A stretch of 64,000 bases of DNA from Macrostomum hystrix (lineage: Eukaryota > Platyhelminthes > Macrostomidae): NCBI GenBank assembly GCA_950097015.1, contig CATNEN010000002.1, positions 8,137,501 to 8,201,500 on the forward strand, read 5' to 3'. Numbering within the stretch: the first letter of the stretch is position 1; the number at the start of each line of letters is the position of its first letter. Made by a program: the position numbers and the translations under genes. The notes under the pieces are model-generated. The model did not search any database. It was not told the DNA's origin and saw nothing but the letters and a program-made list of their open reading frames with translations. Below, in pieces: positions 21,448 through 31,419 of this stretch.

Positions 21448-22566
21448 ATGAATGCCAACGATGCAATCGCCATGCTAGCAGAAGAACTAAGAAACCGATT
21501 AGAGCTGGGACCGACGAGACATGTCAAAATTCAAAAATTTACGCCAAATCAGGAAATCAGAATTTGGCTGACAGCCTTTGACCAGCGCTGCGAAGCTGAA
21601 GGAATAGAGGAGGCACACAGGAAGCGCGAGCTCCTAGCCAACCTCGATCTCTCAACTGCGTTTGCCGCAGTGCAGCGTATGAACTTACCGGACGATCTAG
21701 ATTACGAAGAATTTAAAGAAAGACTAGTGGAACGTTTCGGAAGAACAGGAAGCTCCGCCGAATTTAGGGAAGAATTTAGAAGCCGTAGTCAAGGACGCAA
21801 CGAACCAGTGGAAAATTTCTCTGACGCTCTTATCGAACTAGCTACCAGAGCATTTCCGAATATGACCGCAGAACAGAGAGAAGAAGAAATAATAGAACAA
21901 TTTATTAAAGGAGTGAAAGTACCGGCTGAAACCAGAGAGAAGCTTATTTTTGCTGCACCAGCAACTCTACAAGATGCAAGGAGAATGCTGAGACGCATGG
22001 AAACAGCGTGGAACATGTCCCACAAAGGTGTTAGTATGAAGATGGCCAAGAGTGATGAAGCTGAACAAAAGAGACAGAGCAGGATTGAAGAAATATTGCT
22101 GAGGCAACAAGAAGAACTAGAACAACAAAAGAGAACCATGCAAGAACTCATGGTCAGTGTCCAGATGGCTACTCAGAACCTGCAGCAGCAGCAGAACTAT
22201 CAGCAGCAGCAGAACTATCCGCAGCAGCAGCAGCAGAACTATCAGCAGCAGAATTATCAGCAGCGGCAGAACTATCAGCAGCAGCAGAATTATCAGCAAC
22301 GGCAGAACTATCAGCAGCAGCAGAACTATCAGCCGAAACAGCAGCAGAACCATCAGCAACAGCAGAACTATCAGCGGCAGAACTATCAGCAGAGACAGCA
22401 GCCAAATACTCAAGCGCAACAGCAGCAGTCGCAGAACTATCAGCAGCAGCAACAGCAGCAGGATCGCCCGCCGCGAATCTGCTTCAATTGTGGCAATAAC
22501 GGACATGTGGCCAAATTCTGCCGAAGTTCTGGACCGGCTAATTCCAATCAGCAGCAGGGAAACTGA
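21448..22566 (+). CDS. Gag of element A
   Basis: A 372-residue structural protein. The N-terminal ~200 residues form the capsid-like region (IRIWLTAFDQRC, FAAVQRMNLPDD, ELATRAFPNM), closely matching element B. A Gln/Asn/Tyr-rich low-complexity segment of NYQQQQ repeats follows (about 245-340), then a single CCHC zinc knuckle (CFNCGNNGHVAKFC) for nucleic-acid binding. The gene ends GGA AAC TGA, where the heptamer GGGAAAC overlaps the last sense codons. Confidence 0.95.
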   Translation: MNANDAIAMLAEELRNRLELGPTRHVKIQKFTPNQEIRIWLTAFDQRCEAEGIEEAHRKRELLANLDLSTAFAAVQRMNLPDDLDYEEFKERLVERFGRTGSSAEFREEFRSRSQGRNEPVENFSDALIELATRAFPNMTAEQREEEIIEQFIKGVKVPAETREKLIFAAPATLQDARRMLRRMETAWNMSHKGVSMKMAKSDEAEQKRQSRIEEILLRQQEELEQQKRTMQELMVSVQMATQNLQQQQNYQQQQNYPQQQQQNYQQQNYQQRQNYQQQQNYQQRQNYQQQQNYQPKQQQNHQQQQNYQRQNYQQRQQPNTQAQQQQSQNYQQQQQQQDRPPRICFNCGNNGHVAKFCRSSGPANSNQQQGN

Positions 22567-22631
22567 AGAGCGAGGATCGAGCAGAGAGGCCCCGATCCTC
22601 AGGAACAAATAAGTGCAAATTAAAAGCCTCT
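22557..22631 (+). promoter_or_regulatory. Predicted -1 ribosomal frameshift signal (heptamer plus pseudoknot), element A
   Basis: Slippery heptamer GGGAAAC at 22557-22563, in the gag frame as G GGA AAC, next to the TGA stop. After an 8-nt spacer comes an 8-bp stem (GAGGATCG 22572-22579 with CGATCCTC 22593-22600). Its loop segment AGAGGC (22585-22590) can pair with GCCTCT at 22626-22631, making an H-type pseudoknot. The pol frame is -1 relative to gag. It has no ATG, GTG or TTG before the protease active site, so a shift is the simplest route to protease. Confidence 0.85.
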
Positions 22632-25454
22632 GAACCAGCAGTAGCAACGTCCGCACCCAAGATCGAGTCAACTAATATAGAGATTAAAGGTCGGGAAGCA
22701 ATATTACAAGGAGAAATTAGAGGAAAGTCGCTAAACTTTTTACTAGACACCGGTGCTGGACATAACTTTTTAAGTCGAAGCTCATGGAAGAACACGTTCC
22801 GCAAAGAAGAAATTTACAATTCAAATAGACGAGTAACAACTTTCGACGGTTCAGAAGTGGAGATTATTGGTGAAGTAACAACAGTATTAAACTTTGGCGA
22901 TATCAGTATCAGTACACTATTCCTGCTGTGTGACCACGAGAGTGACGATATCTTAGGAATGGAGTTTTTCTTGAAATATTGCAATAATATCAATTTTAGT
23001 CAAGGAATGGTGGTTTTAAAGAATGGAAGATGTCTGCCTATTCAATTTACTAAACTGCCTGTGCGAATATGCAGAGTATACAGCCAGGAGAAAATAACCG
23101 TGCCGGCTAGCAGCGCTCTGAAGATCCCAGTGCGATTAGCAACTAACTATGAAAGAAATTATGGAACGCCCATGACTGTAGAAGCAATCAACGATCAGAT
23201 TCAATTAAAAGAAGGATCAGTAGGAGTAACTCCTACGTTAGTTACTATGATCGATGGAACAGGAGTAGTGGAAGTTGTGAATAAACATAACTACGAAATC
23301 AATATACCGAAATCATCTTTAATTGGTTTAGCCAAGCCGCTGAAGTCAAAGAATTTGAATTATTATATTGAATGCGATAAAGAAACAGAACGAATCGGAA
23401 GCGTCAAAGAAGAATCAGATGAATGGATAAAGGAAATCCATTTAGGCAAAGAACTGTCCGACATCCAACAAGAACAGGTCAGACAATTAATCAAAGACAA
23501 TCGGAAGGCTTTTTCGCAGAATAGTCGAGAAATGGGTCTAACCCATTTAATAACTCATGAAATCGTGTTACAGGACACTACGCCAGTCAGGATACCGACA
23601 CGACGAATTCCGCCACACCTTCAAAAGCAGGTCGATGAGCAGTTAGATGACATGTTGGCAAAGAACTTAATCCGACCTTGCTACAGTACCTATTCAACAC
23701 CGTTGGTAATTGTGCCAAAGAAAGACGGGACGCTCCGGATAGTGAGTGATTTTCGTGTACTGAATTCACGAGTACACTATTATCCCTATCCGTTGCCTAA
23801 CATCCAAGAAACGTTTTCTCATCTGACGGGCAGTCAGTTCTTCAGCAGCCTTGACCTGAATTCGGGTTATTGGCAAGTGCCGATCAAGGAAGAACACAAA
23901 CATATGACTGCGTTCTCCACGCTGACCCGAGGTCAATTTGAATACCAAGTGATGGCGCAAGGGCTGTCCAATGCCCCTGGCACCTTTCAAAGATTGATGA
24001 ATACAGTGCTAGAAGGGATCCAGCATCGGTATGCCATGTCCTATATAGATGACATCATCACCTATTCAAAAAGATTTGAAGAACATCTACAGCATTTAGC
24101 CGAAGTTTTCAAAAGAATCATTTCTGCCGGGCTCAAACTAAGGCCCAAGAAATGTTTTCTGTTTCAGCAAGAATTGCAGTATTTAGGTCATGTCATCGGA
24201 AAGTATGGAATTAGAACTGACCCTGCTAAGATCGAAGCAATTGCATCATGGCCAACGCCGCGGGATGTGAAAGAACTGCGAAGCTTCTTAGGCCTGTGTA
24301 ATTATTATTGTAGGTTCGTAAAAAATTATGCAGAGGCAGCGCATCCACTTTTCCAACTGACAAAGAAGAACATTCAGAACTTTAAAGAGAAATGGAACAG
24401 TAGTCATGATGCGGCATTTCAGCTACTGAAGCAAAGAATGACTTCCACTGAAGTGCTCGCTTATCCGGAAATCACTGATAATGAAAATGTGAGTATGGTG
24501 CTAGACACTGACGCCAGCGACGATAGAATCGGCGCTTGCCTGGGTCAGATCCAGGCGGATGGCGTAGAAAGGCCCATCGCTTATTTTAGCCGCGCGATGA
24601 AGGAGTCGGAGAAACGTTATCCGATTACCAAAAAAGAGTTGCTCGCCTTGGTCGATGGGATGAAGCATTTTCGCTTCTACCTGATTGGCAAGAAATTCTT
24701 AGCCAGAACGGACCACAAAGCAATTCTATGGCTTTTGAGACAGACGGAGGCACAGGGCATCCTAGGCAGATGGATAGAGAGGCTTAGTGAGTTCCAATTC
24801 GATATTGAGCATCGAAGTGGAGCCAAGCACTCTAATGCTGATGGATTGTCCAGAAGGCCGTCAGAAGCAATCAAAACAGAAGAAGTAAATAGAATCTCAA
24901 CCAGACAGTTGCCACGTGTCCAAGAGAAAGGATGCCAGACTGTAAGGAATGAGAAGAGAAAAAGAAAGACCAGGTCAAAACGAAAGTCTGCATTAACAAG
25001 CCAGCGCTTGTTTCAAGACAAACAAGGACCAAAACTGTTATTATATCGAATTAATGTCACTGCTGTTCCGAATTCAATGAGAATTATTGAAGAAATTGTG
25101 AAGAAAAATGGCGCTCCTAAAGCAAAGGCCAAGCCCGCAGAGCAAGGCATTAAGAGGAGGCAGCCAGAGCGCAAAAAGCCGCCAGACAAATCGCCGGACG
25201 TGTCAAATAGTGAGTTAAGCTCTGAAGAAAGAATTAGATGGTCTGCCCGTGGCAGGGAAAGTTTTGACCCGCACGAGGAAAATGAATCGCCAGAGAGCGA
25301 TACCAGTGAAAGCTCGGAGGAAAATGAAGAAATCCCCGAGGACTTAGCAGCTCAATCTGCCTATAATCTCAGGCCACGCCTGACCCCACGCATCACGCAG
25401 ACATGCGGTGATCTCGTGCCAAAGCTTAAGCGTGCTCGCTTTCAAAAACAATAG
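22563..25454 (+). CDS. Pol of element A: protease, reverse transcriptase, RNase H; no integrase
   Basis: About 963 residues from the frameshift site. The retropepsin motif LLDTGAGHNFLS sits at 22740-22775. The reverse transcriptase has SSLDLNSGYWQ, the QGLSNAPGTFQR segment and the catalytic YIDD (24042-24053). RNase H has LDTDASDD and ARTDHKAI, ending at HSNADGLSRRP. In element B about 530 residues with the complete integrase lie between this point and the stretch with TPVPNS; here only about 60 basic residues remain before the matching TAVPNS, still in frame. The tail is acidic Ser/Glu-rich and ends in a basic stretch. It can make enzymes for cDNA synthesis but not integration. Confidence 0.93.
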   Translation: MKSEDRAERPRSSGTNKCKLKASEPAVATSAPKIESTNIEIKGREAILQGEIRGKSLNFLLDTGAGHNFLSRSSWKNTFRKEEIYNSNRRVTTFDGSEVEIIGEVTTVLNFGDISISTLFLLCDHESDDILGMEFFLKYCNNINFSQGMVVLKNGRCLPIQFTKLPVRICRVYSQEKITVPASSALKIPVRLATNYERNYGTPMTVEAINDQIQLKEGSVGVTPTLVTMIDGTGVVEVVNKHNYEINIPKSSLIGLAKPLKSKNLNYYIECDKETERIGSVKEESDEWIKEIHLGKELSDIQQEQVRQLIKDNRKAFSQNSREMGLTHLITHEIVLQDTTPVRIPTRRIPPHLQKQVDEQLDDMLAKNLIRPCYSTYSTPLVIVPKKDGTLRIVSDFRVLNSRVHYYPYPLPNIQETFSHLTGSQFFSSLDLNSGYWQVPIKEEHKHMTAFSTLTRGQFEYQVMAQGLSNAPGTFQRLMNTVLEGIQHRYAMSYIDDIITYSKRFEEHLQHLAEVFKRIISAGLKLRPKKCFLFQQELQYLGHVIGKYGIRTDPAKIEAIASWPTPRDVKELRSFLGLCNYYCRFVKNYAEAAHPLFQLTKKNIQNFKEKWNSSHDAAFQLLKQRMTSTEVLAYPEITDNENVSMVLDTDASDDRIGACLGQIQADGVERPIAYFSRAMKESEKRYPITKKELLALVDGMKHFRFYLIGKKFLARTDHKAILWLLRQTEAQGILGRWIERLSEFQFDIEHRSGAKHSNADGLSRRPSEAIKTEEVNRISTRQLPRVQEKGCQTVRNEKRKRKTRSKRKSALTSQRLFQDKQGPKLLLYRINVTAVPNSMRIIEEIVKKNGAPKAKAKPAEQGIKRRQPERKKPPDKSPDVSNSELSSEERIRWSARGRESFDPHEENESPESDTSESSEENEEIPEDLAAQSAYNLRPRLTPRITQTCGDLVPKLKRARFQKQ

Positions 25455-25483
25455 GCGAACGCCCACCACCCCAGGCCAGTAAG

Positions 25484-25740
25484 CCAATGGGTGATGATAT
25501 TGCTCACATATTCTCCGTGTATTATTGTGTAATCTGGCGATACCTATATCGCTAATATATCCTGCGTGTATCAAATTTGTATTGTTGTGTAATTCCTACG
25601 ATAAGACTGCGTCACGAAAATATTTTAAATACTCTCCGCATATTATTTGGTATATTTTGTATACACCTCGATATCCTCATTGTAAACAAAATCTCGGCAT
25701 CCTATTGGTCAGGCACTCGCCCATTTTGTGACTATATAAA
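25484..25740 (+). promoter_or_regulatory. Internal promoter candidate for the third gene of element A
   Basis: CCAAT at 25484-25488, an inverted CCAAT (ATTGG) at 25704-25708 and TATATAAA at 25733-25740 lie between pol and the third gene, whose ATG is 68 nt after the TATA box starts. Element B has the same TATATAAA and CCAAT boxes at the matching place. Confidence 0.65.
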
Positions 25741-25807
25741 GGGCCACCTCGGAACAAGGGTTGCGCTAGCTAAGTGCTCTACTGAGACATACAGCCAACT
25801 CGCCATA

Positions 25808-26686
25808 ATGGCCGAAAATACCTCACTGAGTGATTTCTTACAAGAACTCATTGACTGTAATGAAGTTCAAAATGAATTCACAGGAGTGAGTGTGGAAGTC
25901 CTGCCAGCAGGCAGCGAAACTGAGCCGCCAATAGGCGAATGCAATGTGGTTGACACCACGCCACGCAACGAATTGGCCGCTCCACTGCGGCAGGCCACGC
26001 GGCCGAAACCACCTGCCTATATGGGCACGGCTGTCAAGCGGATGAGAACCTCAAGCCCGCGGCTGGAACCAGAGAATCGGCCACGAGGATCGCCGCAAAG
26101 CCGAGTCTCTAGGCTGCCAATATCTACAGCCGAGATTCGTAGACCTACAGTGCTATTGCAGCAGCCACCTGCGCATAGACCATCACAGAAGACAAAGGTG
26201 GTGCAACAACCAAAGCCGCAATCAACAGTGTACAGACCACCGCCACGGCAGCCGCTGGCTCCACGGCCTCAGAAGTCATCTACGCCGGAGGATAATTGGC
26301 CACCGCGGTCTGCAGCAGCACACGCCCGGGCCGATCGGCCGGCTGCGTCAAGGATTCCACCACCCAGAATCGGGACCCGCGAAGAGCGAGTGGCCAAAGC
26401 GCAGCACAAGCTAACGCAATATCTGCTAAAAATTGTGTTCCTGCGCCATGACCAAGCACTGCCGCAGAGGGCGCACATATGGCCGTCGATTCGCTCCCTA
26501 CGCAGTGCGACGGACACGGCCGGGGCCATTACGGCCATGGAGACGGTCGCTGACAGGATACGGCGAGCTCTAAATGCAGGCGACAGGCAGGCCTTCAAGA
26601 CCCTACTAAACATCGAGGTACGCTGGATCCTTATCCAGCTAGGCTGGATACATTACGAGGAACCACCACCGCAATTTGAGTTCTAG
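25808..26686 (+). CDS. Third gene of element A (unknown function, ORF3)
   Basis: 292 residues from the ATG at 25808. The same frame is open further upstream but without ATG-led content, and the TATA box at 25733 supports this start. The N-terminus is acidic (MAEN, SDFLQELIDC), the middle is Pro/Arg/Gln-rich with a possible nuclear signal (KRMRTSSPR), and the last ~90 residues form a compact domain with QYL, PQR, IEVRW and GW landmarks. The homologous gene in element B shares MAE at the start and that C-terminal domain (QYL, PQR, IEIRW, GW). It occupies the env position but has no signal peptide or membrane segment. No known family is recognised. Confidence 0.75.
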   Translation: MAENTSLSDFLQELIDCNEVQNEFTGVSVEVLPAGSETEPPIGECNVVDTTPRNELAAPLRQATRPKPPAYMGTAVKRMRTSSPRLEPENRPRGSPQSRVSRLPISTAEIRRPTVLLQQPPAHRPSQKTKVVQQPKPQSTVYRPPPRQPLAPRPQKSSTPEDNWPPRSAAAHARADRPAASRIPPPRIGTREERVAKAQHKLTQYLLKIVFLRHDQALPQRAHIWPSIRSLRSATDTAGAITAMETVADRIRRALNAGDRQAFKTLLNIEVRWILIQLGWIHYEEPPPQFEF

Positions 26687-26945
26687 AGGGATTGACTAAG
26701 TGTTTTATCAATTCTTTATGGACATTTATTTTGTGTATCTGCAAAGTGTTAATCCTTAGCTAACATCTTTCTGAAACTTTTGCTACGTATTTTGCTTTCT
26801 TTGTGTATGTTTTATGAAACTTTGTGTATTTTTACTTATCTTCACTATACTTGGTATCTACGAATGTTAACTCTTTATTTTGCTAACATCTTTTGCTACG
26901 GACTTTTGCTAATAATACTTCACTTAATTATTCAGTATTATTATT

Positions 26946-26958
26946 AAGAGGAGGCAGT
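26946..26958 (+). other. Polypurine tract of element A
   Basis: AAGAGGAGGCAGT directly before the 3' LTR, the expected plus-strand primer. Confidence 0.8.
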
Positions 26959-27549
26959 TATAACAGGCTATATTTGAATTCGTGCTAAAAATATGCTACG
27001 CGTATGCTTATAATATTCGACTTATGCGATTTGTTAAGATGAAAAGAAATATACCGTGTGTATGCTGAGTGTATTAGGAATATTGCTATAAATAGAGGCG
27101 GGAAGTGATAAAGACAGTAACCGTTTCGTGCCCATTATTAGAAACAGTTCAATTCTCCTCGTGAGCAATCTTACAAAAGCCTTACTTATTTCTAAAGTAA
27201 GTGGAAGCCGTTGAAACCGATCCGGGGAAGCCCGAGTACAGACTGGCCAGAGAGCCTGAATTACCTGACAAAACTTGTCTGAATCACCTGAGAGCATTGT
27301 CTCCAGATCTAACTAGATTTAATATCTAGAATATAACTGGCAGGAGGCCAGAAATATCGTGACAAAGAGCCACGCTACCCAAACTATCTGTAGTTTGCAT
27401 AAGTCCACCCGAGCAGGGGTGTGGTATAATGTATATGTCACTCTAAAATGATTGACAGGCAATAAGTCAGAAGTTTAGGCCAATTACTTACAGTATGAGG
27501 AGAGTTTGAATTACTAGAAAAGTGCAATTGTAAAAGAAGCACTACTACA
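26959..27549 (+). repeat. 3' LTR of element A
   Basis: 591 bp with no difference from the 5' LTR noticed by eye; TATAAATA at 27087-27094. Followed by the target duplication GTTT. Confidence 0.93.
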
Positions 27550-27584
27550 GTTTCATTGTTTTGTTATTTAGTTGTCATGGACTG

Positions 27585-27690
27585 ATTGTCCCCAAACTGA
27601 GAATTTGGGATTGTCACCAAACTGAGGATCTGGGATTGTCCCAAACTTAGGATCTGGGATTGTCACCAAACTGAGGGTCTGGGATAATTG
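27585..27690. repeat. Short tandem repeat (CAAACTGAGGATCTGGGATTG type)
   Basis: About four units of some 26 bp just after element A. Confidence 0.8.
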
Positions 27691-28795
27691 TCTTTATACT
27701 AAGTTTTAAATTTTTATATATTGTTGTATCATCTGGCGGCTTTTCCTTTTGCGACAATACGCATTTATTATGGACCAGGAGGGAGCCCAGCCTGTGTGGC
27801 GTCCTAAGAAATCCAGGGCTTGGACTTTGAAATTGCCAGAAGTCAAAGTTCTACTTTTTTGGTCTAAGAAATCCAGGGCTTGCACTTTAAAATTTCGAGT
27901 TCTCAAGTTCCCAACCATTTTGCTGATGATTTCGAGCGTGTTCGTTTGCGCATATGAATCTCATTTTCTTTCTGCTCATTATTTTGCTTCATTATTTTTC
28001 GTCAGAATAAAGAAAGAAGTGCTGTGCAAATCTATTAGTAAATCGATTAGTCTCATTCGGACTACTTATCTTTATCTTATTATTTATTTATCTATTTATT
28101 TATTTATTTATTTATTTTCTTATCTTTATGATCAATCTGGTGACACAGCCTACACAACTTGTACGCATCTTCATTTTTATTTGCAACTCAATGCACCACC
28201 CACAAAATGCAATAATTTATATCCAATAAATCTAATAGAGTTCAATAAATGTGACATATCCAATAAACACTCGCAAACGATAGTGATTTATCGTGCACAA
28301 AACATATGTACAGTAGTCTTGTCTTTCTATTCATTTTTACTTTCCTTGAAGAACTGTACAATGTGACAAATCCAGTAAACACTCGCAAACGATGTCGTTT
28401 GAAATTGCGGAAAGTCAAAGTTCAACTTTTGTAGGGCTTGCATCCAGGGGTTCAGGGGAATCCAGGGCTTGCACTTTAAAATTGCGAGAAGTCAAAGTTT
28501 AATTAAGTTTAACTGACCAAGTCGCATGACCAGACTTACCTAGGCCCCTGAGCGCGATAAGCGACCATTGTACTCCGCCTAAACTATCATAGTACAAGCC
28601 AGTACAGGCACTGTACGAAGCTCATACGCGGGTGCGAGTTCCGCAGTCTTGGATCAAGTCGCCAGTACTTCATGAATGCACAGTTGCTCTTATGACCAAG
28701 TCGCATGACCAGACTCACCTAGTACATAGTACAAGAAATCCAAGGCTTGCACTTTGAATTGCAAGAAATCAAAGTTCCACTTTTCAAGTCTAATA
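27691..28795. other. Repeat-fragment region without genes
   Basis: Contains several copies of AAATCCAGGGCTTGCACTTT (27806, 27868, about 28458 and, altered, 28736), an ATTT microsatellite near 28080-28115, and a direct pair GACCAAGTCGCATGACCAGA (28512 and 28693). No gene is recognised. Confidence 0.6.
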
Positions 28796-29062
28796 AGCGC
28801 CAGTGGGGCCAATTTTAAGCGCCAGTCGGGTCAATGGTGGCCAATTGTTGCCGCCAGTGGGGTCAATTGTAACCGCTAGTGGGGTCAATTGTAACCGCTA
28901 GTGGGGACGGCCAATTGTAAGCGCCAGTGGGGTCAATTGTAACCGCTAGTGGGGACGGCCAATTGTAAGCGCCAGTGGGGTCAATTGTAACCGCTAGTGG
29001 GGCCAATTGTAAGCGCCAGTGGGGTCAATTGTGGCCAATTGTTACCGCCAGTGGGGTCAATT
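28796..29062. repeat. 22-bp minisatellite, second locus
   Basis: About ten units of the CGCCAGTGGGG-AATTG repeat, with extra variants (AACCGCTAGTGGGG, GGACGGCC) also seen at the right edge of the main array near 16010-16025. Confidence 0.9.
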
Positions 29063-29065
29063 GTA

Positions 29066-29425
29066 AGCTACCAAAGGACTCCAATACTGGAGTTTCTACT
29101 AATGCGCCTCAACTATTGCAGTTTTGACTAATTAGAATCCAATACTGGAGTTTCCACTGTAAAGCCTCCACTGTATTTGGGTTTCTACTGTATGGACTCC
29201 ACTATCGGAGTTTCTACTTATAGGACACCAATACTGGAGTGTCTACACACAAGAATCCAATACTGGAGTTTCTACTGTTGAGCCTCCACTATTGCAGTTT
29301 TTACTAATTAGAATCCAATATTGGAGTTCCTACCAAAGGACTCCAATACTGAAGTTTTTACACATTGGACTCAAAAGAGTTTCTACTAATGCGCCTCCAC
29401 TATCGGAGTTTCTTCTGTATGGACT
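29066..29425. repeat. Tandem array of short hairpins (ACTCCAATACTGGAGT type)
   Basis: About twelve degenerate units of some 27 bp. Many contain a self-complementary core: ACTCCA, ATAC, TGGAGT, or CTCC, ACTAT, CGGAG. Single units recur near 29800-29830. Confidence 0.8.
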
Positions 29426-30149
29426 CCAGTATTTGATCGGTCGTCCAGTTTAGCTCTCAGTGCAATGCTGAACTGCTCAGCGGCTCGAGTAGTTTTGATT
29501 AGTTGTAAGTTGCGGGAGCACCTGACTACTTGCAGAATCTTTACCGGGAGCAGCTTGGTCAGTCCTGAATTTGAGAAGTGGACCTGGATTACAAGTTGCA
29601 TCGGCAATTTGGCACTTTCCAGAGTGGCTTTCACGCTTATGCGAACAACATGTTCTTATAGATTTCGGCAGCCAGAGTCGAATGGCGCCAGTCCCAGCGC
29701 GCCAGAATGTTGTCCAGAAAAGTTATTTGCAATTTTTGCTGTTGCAAAATCGTTAGTGTTTCTTTGTTTCTAGTGTTAAGCCTAAGTTAAGTTTCTACTG
29801 TATGGACTCCACTATCGGAGTTTCTACTTAAAAGTAGGCCGACGCGGGCCGCTTCGGCGCGTTGCGGTCCTTGCGCGGACCGCGGTATAGTTTAATTTAT
29901 ATTTAACATAAACTTCTCTCGCGCTGCACATTAACAATGTTTAGCAGCTTGGTCAGCAAATAAAGGAAGACAAAAAAGACCCGGGATTTTTAGCTTTATG
30001 CTACAAGACCGGTCACATTTCAGTTTTTACTGTCACTATTGAACGAAATAAACGTGAATTAGCCTAACATATAAACAACTCTAATACAGGCTGTAATTAA
30101 CAGATGTACAATTCTTAATTAATTTTTAATTCTTAATTTTGTGATTTAG
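29426..30149. other. Gene-free stretch with a GC-rich hairpin
   Basis: No gene is supported. At about 29833-29885 a GC-rich island contains GCGGTCC and GGACCGC around a 6-nt loop. The segment 29944-29990 repeats the sequence at 745-800. Confidence 0.5.
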
Positions 30150-30625
30150 CAATCTGCCAAACAGATGCCAGACAAATGCCAGAGAGATGCAAATGCCAGA
30201 CACAATGCCAAACAGATGTTAGACTGATGCCAGACACTATGCCAGTGCCAGACACCATGACAAACATATGCCAGACAAACGCCAGACGGATGCTAATGCT
30301 AGACACTATGCCAAACTGATGCCAGACAGATGCCAGACACTATGCCAATGCCAAACTGATGCCAGACACATGCCAAACACTATGCTAATGCCGAACTGAT
30401 GCCAGACAGATGCCAGACACTATGCCAATGCCAAACTGATGCCAGACACATGCCAAACACTATGCTAATGCCGAACAGACGCCAGACGGATGCCAATGCC
30501 AGACACAATGCCAAACTGATGCCAGACACATGCCAGAGAGATGCTAATGCTAAACACTATGCCAAACATATGCCAGACATGGTGTCTGGCATTGGCATGT
30601 GTCTGGCGTCTGTCTGGCATTTTTT
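30150..30625. repeat. GCCAGACA minisatellite with an orientation switch
   Basis: Units read TGCCAGACA until about 30580. The array then turns over at TGCCAGACATGGTGTCTGGCA and continues as TGTCTGGCA to about 30625. Confidence 0.9.
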
Positions 30626-31400
30626 TTGGCATAATCAGACTAGCTCAAGCTCATCTCTACTAAAACAAATCTGCAATGAAGAACCCAAACGTGCGAACAT
30701 TATCTGGCTAGTGAGCTGAAAGGAAAGCTTAAATGCTACCGACATTCAGCCAGGCTGATTAGAACAGGCATGAGAGCAGTAATAGTAACATTAACTGTTC
30801 GCACAATTTCGCACTGTGACAAATTCAATAAACACTCGCAAACGATGTTGCTTTATCTTGGCATTGGCATATGTCTGGCATATACATTAGCGAGATCGGT
30901 CTTTTTAATCTTTTAAATCACAGAGCGATAGTCTATGGGCCAAACCGCACCAACAGTGAAGTGTTACAATTTAACCCATGCGATTCACACCTATATGCGC
31001 TTATAAAAAAAAAACAAAAAATATCCTGCACTCCTCTGCAATCCGACCTGCCGCCTCCTTCGCCGTGTCTGCTGAAGATCTGCCAGTGCCATTCTGCTCG
31101 ACGCCGGCCACTCTACATTCTTTCGCTACCTGACACTGGGATCGATTGCGCCTCCGTGACTGCCATCTGATTTCATTTCTCTTCTTTATCCGTATTTCTT
31201 CGTCTGACTTTTCCCTCATTGTCTCTCCAATATGGACGCTTCACTTATTACCATCACCCTCGCAACACTCTGGCTTGATCTCTCCCTCCCTAATTTTCCT
31301 GAACAATTTAGTTGTCTCCTAAGTGAGCTCGGGTGGGGTCCTATTCTAGCTTGCCTCACTAATAATCCTTCTGGGGCAGCTACTCTTACTCTCCCCTCTT
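30626..31400. other. Gene-free stretch with possible retroelement protease relic
   Basis: Near 31080-31170 one plus frame reads SARRRPLYILSLPDTGIDCASV, resembling the DTG region of a retroelement protease after a zinc-knuckle tail. It stops soon after, and nothing else of the element is visible. Confidence 0.3.
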
Positions 31401-31419
31401 GTCCTTCACAAGAGGACTG

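Larger units (their letters stand above)
20778..27549 (+). mobile_element. Ty3/gypsy LTR retrotransposon, element A (integrase-less)
   Basis: The 6772-bp element is bounded by 591-bp LTRs (20778-21368 and 26959-27549) that look identical by eye, with a 4-bp target duplication GTTT (20774-20777 and 27550-27553). Order: LTR, primer-binding site, gag, -1 frameshift signal, pol (protease, reverse transcriptase, RNase H), third gene with its own TATA box, polypurine tract, LTR. The integrase domain is missing without loss of frame. Closely related to element B at 55238-64000. Confidence 0.95.

Noticed and set aside
22857-22860. Independent start of pol at a GTG in element A
   Set aside because: It would exclude the protease active site at 22746; the frame is open back to the frameshift heptamer.
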